Source: Massilia aurea (lineage in GTDB: Bacteria > Pseudomonadota > Gammaproteobacteria > Burkholderiales > Burkholderiaceae_D). Taken from it: a stretch of DNA of 64,000 bases. Of the stretch, positions 37,247 through 46,020 are shown piece after piece (position 1 is the stretch's first letter; each line of letters starts with the position of its first letter). Where the stretch lies: assembly GCF_014200505.1 (NCBI RefSeq), contig NZ_JACHBX010000002.1:62001-126000 (forward strand). Direction: 5' to 3'. The notes under the pieces were generated by a model. It ran no database searches. It saw only the letters and a list, made by a program, of their open reading frames with translations, and was not told where the DNA came from. Made by a program: the position numbers and the translations under genes.

Positions 37247-39555
37247 GGCGATTCCAGATGTAGGGTGACGATGCGGCTCACGCGACCGTGCGTGTCGATG
37301 CTGGCCAGTTTCACGATGGCCACGCCGTGCACAGACACCGGGTCGACGTAGCGCGGGCTGGTGGTATCAGGGTCGGCGCCATCGACAGTGTAATGCAGGC
37401 CCAGTCCGGGAAAGGCGGTATTCGCCTGCAGCATGCCGTTCTCCACGCGGGCGCCCGGCGGCGGCAGGCGGTAGTGCCAGCCGTGGCGATCGAGCCGCGG
37501 CAATTCGCGCCGACCAAGACGGTTGGCGAATTCATTCCAGTCGGGATTCGTGTCCTGCGGCGACCACGCGCGTTCGGCCAGGCCGAGCAGACGTGGCATC
37601 GCGAGATACTCGAGCCGCGCGCGTGAGCACACGTTCTCGCCCCAGAGCTGGCCTTGCAGGCCCGTGATGCCGGCGCTCGGCGCCAGATCGAACGCATCGC
37701 GCGTGCCGACGAAACCAGCCCAGTAGTAGCCCGGCTCCAGCGGATGCTTGGCGTGGGCGAAATCGAAATACAAACTCGTGGCATTGGCCAGCACGACGTC
37801 GAAACCGGCCGCGGCCAGTTCGGTCGCGCAATCGCGTTCGTGCGGCAAGCCGCCGTTGTTCCAGACATAGACATGGAAGTCGCGCCCGGCCTGGCGCCGG
37901 TCAGGCGCCAGCACGCCATCGGCACGCGGTGTCAGCGCCGTTTCTTCCCAGCCCGCAAAGGCGATGCCGTGACGCGCCAGGATCGCGCGGCAACGCCCCT
38001 GGAAGTCGTCGCGCAACTCGCGCACATCCGTCCAGCCATGCGCGCGCATGCTGGCCTGACAGACGGGCGAACCGACCCAGGCGCCGCCAGGGACTTCGTC
38101 GCCGCCGGTGTGCAGCACGGTCAGCGGCACCTCTGCTTCCCGGTACAGCGCTGCCACGGCAGTGACGACGGTATCGATGAAGCGATCGACCGACGGCAGC
38201 GCAATGCACATCACGTTGTCATGCCACAGCTGCACCGATTCATAGGCCGACGTGTCGGCCGGATCGCTGAGCAAATACTCGTCGGCGCCGGCAAGGTCAC
38301 CTGCCGCCACCAGGCGCGCATGCCGCACGCGCATCGCTTCGACCGCCGCGCGCGCGTGTCCGGGCAGATTGAATTCGGGGATGACGTCGATGTGGCGCGC
38401 TTTCGCATGGCGCAGGATCGTGACGAACTCGTCGGCTGTATAGAAGCCGCTGCCGCTGGATGCATCGACGGCGGCGCCGGAGCCGAACGACGGTGGCAGA
38501 CACGATCTGCCCGGATAAGCAACGCCACGCTGCGCGCCGATGGTGGTCAGCTCAGGCAAGGCATCAATCTCCAGGCGCCAGCCTTCGTCGTCGGTCAGGT
38601 GAAAATGGAAGCGGTTGAGTTTATACGCGGCCATGCAGTCGAGCAGGCGCAGCACGGTGTCGACGCTGGAAAAGTGACGGGCAACGTCGAGCATCATGCC
38701 GCGGTAGGCGTAGCGCGGCGCATCCTGCACCGCGCCCAGCGGCAGCACGCCATTGGGCGAGACCAGCTGCGCCAGGCTTTGCAGGCCGTTGAAGACGCCG
38801 TGCGCGCTGGCGCCCGTGAGCGCCACGTGCTGCGCATCGATGTCGAGCGAATACGCTTCATCGCCGGCTTCAGTCACCGGTCCGATGGCGAGCGTCACCA
38901 CGCCCTCACCCGGCGGCAGGTCGGCCAGCAGCGCGCGCAAAAACCGCACTTCGTTGTCCAGCCCTGCCCCATGCACGACCGCCGCGTCGCGTCCCAGCCG
39001 GTACTGGCCGCCAGTGAAATGTGCTGCCCGTGGACGCGGCGTGATGCGCCCGACCTCGTCCTCGGGCAGGGTCGACAACGCCGCATTCTGCGCAAAACGC
39101 CAGGCCGCATCGGCGGTGGGCACCGCGTCGCCCCGGTTGCGCTGGCGCTGCTCTGGCCGCGCGAACGGCGCGATGACCGGGTCGCCCAGGTCAACGGCCG
39201 CCCCGCCCTGCCCCGGCAGCAAATAAAAGCCCAGCGGCGCATCGGTGATGCTGATCGCCCAGTGCAGCGCTTCGTAGTCCAGCGTGTGTGTCTGCCCCGG
39301 CATCCAGGCGTCGCCACCCGGCATCGACAGTGCGAACAGGTCGCCATTGACGTGCGCGATGGCGTAGCCGGCACTGACCGTCTCGGCCAGGATCTTGCGG
39401 CAGGTGTTGAAGCACAGCGTCCAGCCAGGCGCGATGGGCGCATCGCCATCGTTGCGCAGCACCAGGCGCGCGGCAAACGCGTCGTCGCGTATGAAATTGC
39501 TCAGGCACTCCCAGGCGATGTGGATCGCCGGGCCGCCATCGGATCGGTCCGTCAT
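37243..39555 (-). CDS. Beta-N-acetylhexosaminidase (GH20), without signal peptide
   Basis: A 770-residue enzyme. Domains: N-terminal CHB_HEX carbohydrate-binding (about 10-140), GH20b (about 165-280), GH20 barrel (about 283-690) and a C-terminal chitobiase-like domain (about 700-770). The catalytic pair is Asp486-Glu487 in HTGGDEVPGG; RGMMLDVARHF and LHLTDDEGW-like FHLTDDEGWR mark the barrel. It uses the acetamido group of the substrate to cleave terminal GlcNAc or GalNAc. Unlike secreted chitobiases, it starts MTDRSDGGPAIHIAW with no signal peptide, so it should act in the cytoplasm. It lies between a TonB receptor and an AmpG-like permease in one operon. Confidence 0.94.
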   Translation of the reverse strand: MTDRSDGGPAIHIAWECLSNFIRDDAFAARLVLRNDGDAPIAPGWTLCFNTCRKILAETVSAGYAIAHVNGDLFALSMPGGDAWMPGQTHTLDYEALHWAISITDAPLGFYLLPGQGGAAVDLGDPVIAPFARPEQRQRNRGDAVPTADAAWRFAQNAALSTLPEDEVGRITPRPRAAHFTGGQYRLGRDAAVVHGAGLDNEVRFLRALLADLPPGEGVVTLAIGPVTEAGDEAYSLDIDAQHVALTGASAHGVFNGLQSLAQLVSPNGVLPLGAVQDAPRYAYRGMMLDVARHFSSVDTVLRLLDCMAAYKLNRFHFHLTDDEGWRLEIDALPELTTIGAQRGVAYPGRSCLPPSFGSGAAVDASSGSGFYTADEFVTILRHAKARHIDVIPEFNLPGHARAAVEAMRVRHARLVAAGDLAGADEYLLSDPADTSAYESVQLWHDNVMCIALPSVDRFIDTVVTAVAALYREAEVPLTVLHTGGDEVPGGAWVGSPVCQASMRAHGWTDVRELRDDFQGRCRAILARHGIAFAGWEETALTPRADGVLAPDRRQAGRDFHVYVWNNGGLPHERDCATELAAAGFDVVLANATSLYFDFAHAKHPLEPGYYWAGFVGTRDAFDLAPSAGITGLQGQLWGENVCSRARLEYLAMPRLLGLAERAWSPQDTNPDWNEFANRLGRRELPRLDRHGWHYRLPPPGARVENGMLQANTAFPGLGLHYTVDGADPDTTSPRYVDPVSVHGVAIVKLASIDTHGRVSRIVTLHLESP

Positions 39556-39601
39556 GGGTGTCCAGGTGAAGGCGGGGCGGCCATCGCCGCCCCTGGGCTG
39601 A

Positions 39602-42235
39602 TTACAGCTTGCCGCGCAGGCCGAGGTAGAAGGTACGGCCGTTCGAGTAGAAGGCGCGTGGCCGGTCCTCGTTTTCGGCGTACATCTTGATGGTCTCGTT
39701 GGTGAGATTGAGCGCGTCGAACGTGAGCGTGAAGCGTTCGCTCAGCTTGACGTTGACGGAGCCGGCCAGCGACGGCATGTCGTCCACGTGCTGGCTCGCG
39801 CCACGGTCCACGCCTGCCTTGTACTTCGAGCGCCAGTTGTAGGCCAGGCGCGCCGAGAAGCGTTCGTTCTCGAAGTAGCCGGTCACGTTGTAGGTGTTGC
39901 GCGACGAGTTGATGAGTTCACCGCCATCGTCGAGCTCACCATCGGCGAACGTGTAGTTGACCAGGAAGCCGAAGTCACGCGCCACCGGCTGCTGCCAGCT
40001 CAGCTCCACCCCGCGATTGCGCCCGCTCGTGTTGTACGGCGACGTGATCTGGTACTCGGTCAGCGTGCTGCGCTTGTTGTTGTAATAGGTGCCGGTCGAC
40101 GTGCCCTGCGCCACGATCGAGCGCAAGTCCATGTAGAACAGGCCCGCCGACAGCAGCGCCTTTGGCGCGTAATACCACTCGGCGCCGATGTCGAAGTTGG
40201 TCGAGCGCACCGGTTCCAGATTGACGTTGCCGCCGTTGCCACTCAGCGCGTCGTCGTTGAGTGACACCGAGCCGCCCAGCGCGCTGTAGTCGGGACGCGC
40301 GATGGTCTTGGCCAGCGCCGTGCGCAGCACCAGGTCGGGCGTCACGTTGTACTTCAGGTTGGCGCTTGGCAGGTAGTCGCGGTAGGTGCGCTTGAACGTC
40401 GTCGGCGTGTAGGCGCCGAAGGCCGAACCGGTGATCGGCGCCGGGCCGCCCGGCAGGTTGACAATCGTGTTTTGGCGCGTCTCAACGGCGCGCAGGCCGA
40501 CATTGCCGCTCCAGCCATCGCCACCGAAGTCGACCATGCCGTACAGCGCCGCCGTCTTCTCGGCCACTTCGAATTCGTTCATCCAGTTATGGCGCAGCAC
40601 GTAGTCGAGCAGGCGGTTGCCGGGGATCGCACCCCACGCGCCCAGCGCCGCGCCGTCGTACTTGAAGTAGTTCGATGCGAGATTGCCGCCCAGGTCATTG
40701 GCGAAGTCGCTCGGGTACAGCTGGCCGTTCCAGGCCGGGCCCGGATTGGAAAAGCCCAGCGGGCCGGGGCGGGTTTCCAGCGGATGCTCGGCATTGCGCT
40801 GGTGGTCGGTCCAGCGCGCGCCGAAGCGCACGGCCTGGAAGGTCGGATTGTCCAGGCGCAGCTCGCCGTCGACCTGCGCGTACTGTTCCTTGTCCACCGA
40901 CTGCGATTCGCCGCCGCCGGCCCACGCGGTCGAACCAGGCGAGACCGTGTTGCCGCCGGGGTAGCTGACCGATGCAGGCGAGAGGCCGTTCAAGCCATAC
41001 ACCATGCCGCCATCGACATTGTTCTGATAGTAGACGTCGTCGCGGTCCCAGCCCACGCCGTGCGTCTTGCCGAGCTTGCCCGAGAGCGAGAAGCGCTCGT
41101 TGACGCGCCACTTGCCGTTGAAGTCCAGGTACCACGATTCGCCGCCCGCATCCGGGCGATAGATATTATCGACCTCGCCCGCGTTGCGCGTGAACCCGGC
41201 CCCCACCATCGTGTTGTTGCGCACGACCGGGTTCATTGGAATCAGGTTCAGGCTGTTGATCGAGTTGGCCGGCGCGGCCAGCCAGTTGGTGTTCTGGTGC
41301 GGCGCTTCGAGCTTCGAATAGAAGCCGTTGACGTCCAGCGTCAGGTCGCGGTTCGGGCGCACCTCAATGTCGAAAGCCCCACCTTCGCGCTTCTTCTCCT
41401 GCTCGAACAATGCGGCGCCGATGAAGGTCGGCACGACCACACCGGTCAGCGCAGGATTGGCGAGCGCCGCCGCGCTGGTCGCGCTGATCGGGGTGTAGCC
41501 GAGGATTTCCTGGCCATCGCGCCGCACGGATGATTTTTCGGAGAACCCCTGGATCAGGATGCCGGCCGTATTGGCGGCGTTCTTCCAGTTCACGAGACCC
41601 GACAGATGCGGCTTGGTCTCGCCGGACAAATCATTGTAGTTGGCCTGGACCGAGCCTTCGACGGTGAGCTGCTGACGGAAGTCGAGCGGGCGACGCGTGA
41701 TGACGTTGATGGCGCCGGAGACGCCGCCTTCGACCAGGTCGGCGGTCGGGCTTTTCTGGACGACGATCGAACCGACCAGCTCGGACGGCAGCAGCGAGAA
41801 GCTGCTGGAGCGGCCGACATTGCCGCCGATTTGGTTCAGCACGAACCAGTCGCCGGTGCTGATCGCGTGGCCGTTGAACAGCGTCTGCTGCAGGCTCGGG
41901 CTGGTGCCGCGCAGGCTGACGCGGTCGTTCTCGCCAAAGCCGCCTTCGCCGCCGGCGGACGATTGCGTGTTCACGCCGGGCAGGCGCTGGATGGCATCGG
42001 CCACGTTTTTATCGGGCATCTTGCCGATGTCTTCGGCCGTGACCACCTCGACGACGGCGTCGCTGTCGCGCTTCTGGCGCAGCGACTGTTCGAGCGCGGC
42101 GCGCACGCCCGTCACCACCACGGTCTGCGGCGCCAGCACCGGCGCTTCCTGCGCGCCCGCCCCGCTCATCGCCAGGATTGTCACCGCCGCTGCGATCGCG
42201 GTCCGCTGATACTGCCGTGCCTTCAACTCATTCAT
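39602..42235 (-). CDS. TonB-dependent receptor of the glycan-uptake type
   Basis: An 877-residue outer-membrane receptor. The signal peptide ends near GAGAQ (about 29); a plug domain (about 40-190) contains VVTGVRAALEQSLRQKR, IGKMPDKNVADAIQRLPGV and ISTGDWF; a 22-strand barrel follows and ends FYLGLRGKL with the terminal aromatic-strand pattern. The SLRQKRDSDAVVEVVTAEDIGKMP-type plug is shared with Caulobacter/Xanthomonas receptors for oligosaccharides (family knowledge), not with siderophore receptors. The ATG at 42235 has GGAG six bases upstream. It is first in the operon with GH20 and the permease, 46 bp before GH20. A palindrome upstream may be an operator. Confidence 0.93.
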   Translation of the reverse strand: MNELKARQYQRTAIAAAVTILAMSGAGAQEAPVLAPQTVVVTGVRAALEQSLRQKRDSDAVVEVVTAEDIGKMPDKNVADAIQRLPGVNTQSSAGGEGGFGENDRVSLRGTSPSLQQTLFNGHAISTGDWFVLNQIGGNVGRSSSFSLLPSELVGSIVVQKSPTADLVEGGVSGAINVITRRPLDFRQQLTVEGSVQANYNDLSGETKPHLSGLVNWKNAANTAGILIQGFSEKSSVRRDGQEILGYTPISATSAAALANPALTGVVVPTFIGAALFEQEKKREGGAFDIEVRPNRDLTLDVNGFYSKLEAPHQNTNWLAAPANSINSLNLIPMNPVVRNNTMVGAGFTRNAGEVDNIYRPDAGGESWYLDFNGKWRVNERFSLSGKLGKTHGVGWDRDDVYYQNNVDGGMVYGLNGLSPASVSYPGGNTVSPGSTAWAGGGESQSVDKEQYAQVDGELRLDNPTFQAVRFGARWTDHQRNAEHPLETRPGPLGFSNPGPAWNGQLYPSDFANDLGGNLASNYFKYDGAALGAWGAIPGNRLLDYVLRHNWMNEFEVAEKTAALYGMVDFGGDGWSGNVGLRAVETRQNTIVNLPGGPAPITGSAFGAYTPTTFKRTYRDYLPSANLKYNVTPDLVLRTALAKTIARPDYSALGGSVSLNDDALSGNGGNVNLEPVRSTNFDIGAEWYYAPKALLSAGLFYMDLRSIVAQGTSTGTYYNNKRSTLTEYQITSPYNTSGRNRGVELSWQQPVARDFGFLVNYTFADGELDDGGELINSSRNTYNVTGYFENERFSARLAYNWRSKYKAGVDRGASQHVDDMPSLAGSVNVKLSERFTLTFDALNLTNETIKMYAENEDRPRAFYSNGRTFYLGLRGKL

Positions 42236-42317
42236 GTGCGCTCCAAACCAGGTTGGCCATCGGGTGTTGGAGCCAGTCCCAAGCAATCCGGACAGGCTCT
42301 CAGTGAGCGCATTGTGG

Positions 42318-42334
42318 TGGCATCCGGGATGCCA
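42318..42334. promoter_or_regulatory. 17-bp palindrome upstream of the TonB receptor operon
   Basis: TGGCATCCGGGATGCCA is a perfect 8-1-8 inverted repeat 83 bp before the receptor ATG, between the divergent-like HD-GYP 3' end and the receptor. It fits a dimeric repressor site; no local LacI/GntR gene is seen, and a short transcript-end hairpin is the alternative. Confidence 0.4.
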
Positions 42335-42408
42335 TGTTTGTCAAATCTTGCTATCCGGAAGAGGAATTCATCATGCTGACATGTGACTGTGGCAGGGAGC
42401 GCTTCGCT

Positions 42409-43788
42409 TCAAGGCGCCGGAAACGGTACCAGCGCCAGCCCGCGCTTGAGCGCATCGAAGCAGGCCGGGTCGAGCGCGGTGCCCACGGTCTTTTCCATCA
42501 TCTCGAGCGCCTGCGGGATCGGGATCGCGCCGCGGTATGGGCGCTCGGCGGTGATGGCGTCGAAAATGTCGGCGGTGGTGATGATGCGTGTTTCGAGCCG
42601 GATGTCGTCAGCATGCAGGCCGCGTGGGTAGCCATTGCCGTCGAGCCGCTCGTGGTGGGCACCGGCAATCGACGCCAGTTCGGCAAACGCCGCGATGCGG
42701 CCCAGGATCGTTTCGGTGTACTCGGCGTGCTGGCGCACGGCGGTCCATTCGTCGCGGTCGAGCGAGCCCGCCTTGTCGAGTACGCTATTGCTCACGCCCA
42801 GCTTGCCGACATCGTGCAGCAGCGCGCCACGCTTGAGCCAGCGGCGCCGCTGCGCCGACAGCCCGAGCGCCTCGCCGATCATGTCGGTGTACAGCGCCAC
42901 GCGTGCGCTGTGGCCGCTCGTGTACGGGCTCTTGGCGTCAACCACCTGGCCGAAGGCGGTGGCGATATCGTCGAGGTAGTCTTCGTCGAGCGCGACTTCG
43001 TGGCCAGCCGGCTCCAGTGCGAACACGGCGCGGTCCAGGTCGGGCGCGGCCAGCTTGCGCCAGAAGGCATCCTCCAGCGCGACCTGCTCGAACGCCGCGA
43101 CCAGCCGCGGATCGAACCAGCTGCCGGCGCGCGCGGTCGCTTCGTGCAGCGCAGCCTCGCGTCCGCCATCGGTGTGGAACACGTCGATCACTTGCGCCAG
43201 CAGCGCGATGCGCGCGTACACGGGGATTGCGTCGCCCGCAAGCTGGGCCGGCTTGCCCTTGCCATTCACGTGTTCATCGAGCGAATAGATGCCTTCGGCC
43301 ACGCCTTCCGGAAAGCGCAGCAGGCGCGCGATGTCGGCGCCGCGCTGGCAGCGGGTGGCGATGAGGCCCTGCGCGATCTCGGGGCCGTCACGCAGGATGG
43401 TCATCACGCTGCGGAACCGCTCGGCCAGGCCGGCTTTCAGGCCGGTGTGCTTGAGCACGAAACCGAGCACCTGCGGCAGGCTGTCACCCACCGTCTTGAA
43501 GCTGCGCTTGAAGTCGAGATCGTCCGTCAGGTACAGCTCGCAGATACGGGCCGCATTGCTGCTGCAACCGAGGTCTTTCAGCAGCAGCGTGTAATACAGT
43601 TCCCACAACTGGTCGTCGTTCAGGCCGGCGACACGGCCGATATGCATCCCGATCCAGCAGCAGCGCACACAGTGGCCAGCCGGCTGGCCTTCAGTGATGT
43701 CGAGCGCATAGCTCAACGCGCCAATCAGCTCGGAGAGCTTCATGGCGCTGGGGGCCAGCATCTCCTGCGGCGCGTCGGGGTGCATCAT
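42409..43788 (-). CDS. Tandem HD-GYP protein (degenerate N-terminal copy, intact C-terminal copy)
   Basis: About 459 residues from ATG 43788 (a second ATG follows at 43785). The C-terminal HD-GYP domain (about 270-455) has LLHDVGKLG (His325-Asp326), HHERLDGNGYPRG (GYP at 386-388) and ITTADIFDAI, as needed for c-di-GMP hydrolysis. The N-terminal half (about 20-220) looks like a worn copy: LLLKDLGCSS replaces the HD motif and EHVNGKGKP replaces HHExxDGxGYP, followed by ARIALLAQVIDVF. It may be a dimer or sensor module. No receiver or membrane segment. Single gene. Confidence 0.88.
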   Translation of the reverse strand: MMHPDAPQEMLAPSAMKLSELIGALSYALDITEGQPAGHCVRCCWIGMHIGRVAGLNDDQLWELYYTLLLKDLGCSSNAARICELYLTDDLDFKRSFKTVGDSLPQVLGFVLKHTGLKAGLAERFRSVMTILRDGPEIAQGLIATRCQRGADIARLLRFPEGVAEGIYSLDEHVNGKGKPAQLAGDAIPVYARIALLAQVIDVFHTDGGREAALHEATARAGSWFDPRLVAAFEQVALEDAFWRKLAAPDLDRAVFALEPAGHEVALDEDYLDDIATAFGQVVDAKSPYTSGHSARVALYTDMIGEALGLSAQRRRWLKRGALLHDVGKLGVSNSVLDKAGSLDRDEWTAVRQHAEYTETILGRIAAFAELASIAGAHHERLDGNGYPRGLHADDIRLETRIITTADIFDAITAERPYRGAIPIPQALEMMEKTVGTALDPACFDALKRGLALVPFPAP

Positions 43789-43898
43789 AATTAGTTCCGT
43801 ATGGCAATAATTATGAATGGTACGCCACAACCTCCGTGGAAAATCACCAGCCCCATAATATTGACAACGGATGCGGCGTGGATACCACAGACAAAACG

Positions 43899-43925
43899 AC
43901 AACACCGGCGCGAGGCCGGTGTTGT
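43899..43925 (-). terminator. Terminator after the Gly/Thr-rich protein gene
   Basis: 11-bp stem ACAACACCGGC/GCCGGTGTTGT with a five-base loop, 49 bp after the stop on the minus strand, followed by a short T-run. Confidence 0.7.
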
Positions 43926-43973
43926 GCTGGTGGCGGCTAAGCCACCCTTATTGCTGACGCATTGCTGGTGCTA

Positions 43974-44627
43974 TCAATAACCGCGGCCGGTGGTGCCGGT
44001 GGTGCCTGTACCGGTGGTGCCCGTACCAGTGGTGCCGGTACCGGTGCCGGTGGCACCCGTGGTGCCGGTGCCTGCTGCACCGCTGGTGCTGCCGGTCACG
44101 CCGGTCGTGCCATTGCCCATCGTACCGGTCATGCCGGTGGTGCCAGTCGCGCCGCTGGTGCTGCCCGTCACGCCGGTGGTACCAGTGGTACCGGTAGCAC
44201 TGCCGGTCACACCGGTCATGCCGCTGTTACCCATTGCGCCGCTGGTGCTGCCGGTCACACCCGTGGTGCCGCTGGTCCCGGTACGGCCCGTGGTGCCGAC
44301 CGTACCCGCGCGGCTGTCAACGACGCCTGCCGAGCCGGTGGTGCCGGTCATCGGATTGGTGCTGCTGCGGCGATCGTTTTGCGGGGTCATGCTGCTGGTG
44401 CCGGTGGCGCTCATCGACGAGCGGCCCGTCGCATCCTGCATGCTGCTGCCGGTCTGGCTACCGACCTGGCCCGACGTGCCTGCCATGCCAGTACCGGTGG
44501 TGCCCGTTGCGGTGCCGGTGCGGCCGGCCGTGCCTGCCGTGGCGCCCGTTTGTGCATGGACTGCAGTAGCGCCCAGCATGGCAACTGTCAGCGATGCGCC
44601 GATCATTCCTTTGAGTAGCTTGTTCAT
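43974..44627 (-). CDS. Exported Gly/Thr-rich low-complexity repeat protein
   Basis: A 217-residue protein. The signal peptide is clear (MNKLLKGMIGASLTVAMLGA, cut after VHAQ, about 26). The rest is almost only Gly, Thr, Ser, Ala and Met in degenerate units such as TGVTGSTSGATGTTG, ending TGTTGRGY. Such sequences are flexible and may form a periplasmic or surface filler or an Ala/Gly-type matrix component; the function is unknown. An AGGAGA site precedes ATG 44627. The opposite strand has a long Pro/Val-rich frame that is a composition shadow. A terminator follows. Confidence 0.8.
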   Translation of the reverse strand: MNKLLKGMIGASLTVAMLGATAVHAQTGATAGTAGRTGTATGTTGTGMAGTSGQVGSQTGSSMQDATGRSSMSATGTSSMTPQNDRRSSTNPMTGTTGSAGVVDSRAGTVGTTGRTGTSGTTGVTGSTSGAMGNSGMTGVTGSATGTTGTTGVTGSTSGATGTTGMTGTMGNGTTGVTGSTSGAAGTGTTGATGTGTGTTGTGTTGTGTTGTTGRGY

Positions 44628-44794
44628 GGTGTTCTCCTGAATATGTTTTGTAGTGCGTACTCGACACATCAGTGCGTCAAGTCAGGCATTCAGTGTAGGT
44701 CGACAGCAGATATGGGCGCGCACAGTACCGCGCGGAAACATTAATCGTCGCCCAACGTCATCTATTTTGCGCGCAATTGCACGCATTTTTTCGT

Positions 44795-45937
44795 TTATTG
44801 TTGAGCTGATAATACAGCTTCTGCCGACAGCGTTCCGAGCTCGGCATAGAGCGGCAGGATGCTGTTGCGGTCGTCCGGATACACCCGGTTGGACAGGAAA
44901 ACATAAAAACTTTGCGACTGTGGGTCGATCCACAGGATGCAGCCGGTAAAGCCCGTATGTCCGTAGCTGCCGAGCCGGTAATGCCGGCCCCGTGGCCGAC
45001 GTGCAAATGGTGAATCGATGTCCATACCCATGCCGCGCAGCGCGGCGATGCCTGGTGGCGACTGCGCGGTGCACAGCAGGCGCACGCTGTCGGGATGCAG
45101 CACGCGCACGCCATCGAGTTCACCGCCCGCAAGCAGCATGCGGGCAAAGCGCGCGACATCCCGCGCGGTCGAGAACACGCCGGCCGAGCCGGCCACGCCG
45201 CCAATCCGGCGCACGGTCGGATCATGCACGTGGCCTTGCAGCACAGCGCCGGGCGCCAGGCCACGCTGTGCTTTCGACAGCACCGCGTTTGCATCCACCG
45301 CACCGCGCTGGGTGGGCGCGATCGTCCGCCCGTCGCCGCGCGCCAGCGGCCGATAGCCGGTGTCCTGCATGCCCAGTGGCGCAAAGATGCGCTGCTCGGC
45401 AAACGCATCGAGCGGCATGCCAGCCACGCGTTCGATGATCAGGCCAAGCAGGATGTAATTGATGTCGGAGTAACGAAAGACACTGCCCGGCACATGCGTC
45501 ACACGCTCGAGCGAGGCCAGCAGCAACGCCGCCTCCCTGCCCTCCCACGCGGGAATGGCCGGCAACCCGGCCAGCAGACCCGACGTGTGGGTCAGCAACT
45601 GGCGCACCGTGATCGCATCCTTGCCGCCGCCCGCGCACTCGGGAAGGTAGCGCAGCAGCGGCGCTTCGAGGTCGATCTGGCCGGCCTCGTGCAGCAGCAG
45701 GATCGCCGGCGCCGTCACCAGCACCTTGGTCAGCGAGGCGACGTCAAACACGGTGCCCACGGTGACCGGCGCCGCAGCCGGCCCGAAGTCGAGTCGCCCA
45801 TACGCGCGCTCGGCATGTGCGGCGCCGCGTTCGAGCCGATACACGGCGCCGGGCAGCGAGCGGGCCGCGATGGCGGCGCCGATGGCAGCGTCGATTGCCG
45901 CCAGATGATGCCCGTTGAAGCCTTGTTGCACGCTCAT
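44795..45937 (-). CDS. Serine hydrolase, beta-lactamase/penicillin-binding-protein class C family
   Basis: A 380-residue protein. SxxK motif: SLTK at 68-71 (nucleophile Ser68). The Tyr-Ser-Asp/Asn motif is YSDIN (near 158), and a GHTG segment (YGHTGFTG, about 335) replaces KTG. This set fits class C beta-lactamase-like esterases and D-alanyl carboxypeptidases. No signal peptide from ATG 45937, so it may be cytoplasmic; the frame runs open to 46078, but that part shows no leader. The ribosome site is weak. It diverges from the LLM oxidoreductase gene over 83 bp. Probably an esterase or peptidase; substrate not readable. Confidence 0.85.
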   Translation of the reverse strand: MSVQQGFNGHHLAAIDAAIGAAIAARSLPGAVYRLERGAAHAERAYGRLDFGPAAAPVTVGTVFDVASLTKVLVTAPAILLLHEAGQIDLEAPLLRYLPECAGGGKDAITVRQLLTHTSGLLAGLPAIPAWEGREAALLLASLERVTHVPGSVFRYSDINYILLGLIIERVAGMPLDAFAEQRIFAPLGMQDTGYRPLARGDGRTIAPTQRGAVDANAVLSKAQRGLAPGAVLQGHVHDPTVRRIGGVAGSAGVFSTARDVARFARMLLAGGELDGVRVLHPDSVRLLCTAQSPPGIAALRGMGMDIDSPFARRPRGRHYRLGSYGHTGFTGCILWIDPQSQSFYVFLSNRVYPDDRNSILPLYAELGTLSAEAVLSAQQ

Positions 45938-46020
45938 GACGACATCTTGTATTGACAAGCGGCCAGTGCAGTTTTGGGCACCCTTGCACGCGTTTTTTCG
46001 CATCGGCGTATCATTGTTCC

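Noticed and set aside
43990..44640. Plus-strand Pro/Val repeat protein opposite the Gly/Thr-rich gene
   Set aside because: The minus frame has a signal peptide and AGGAGA site; the plus frame has neither and is a shadow of the repeats.
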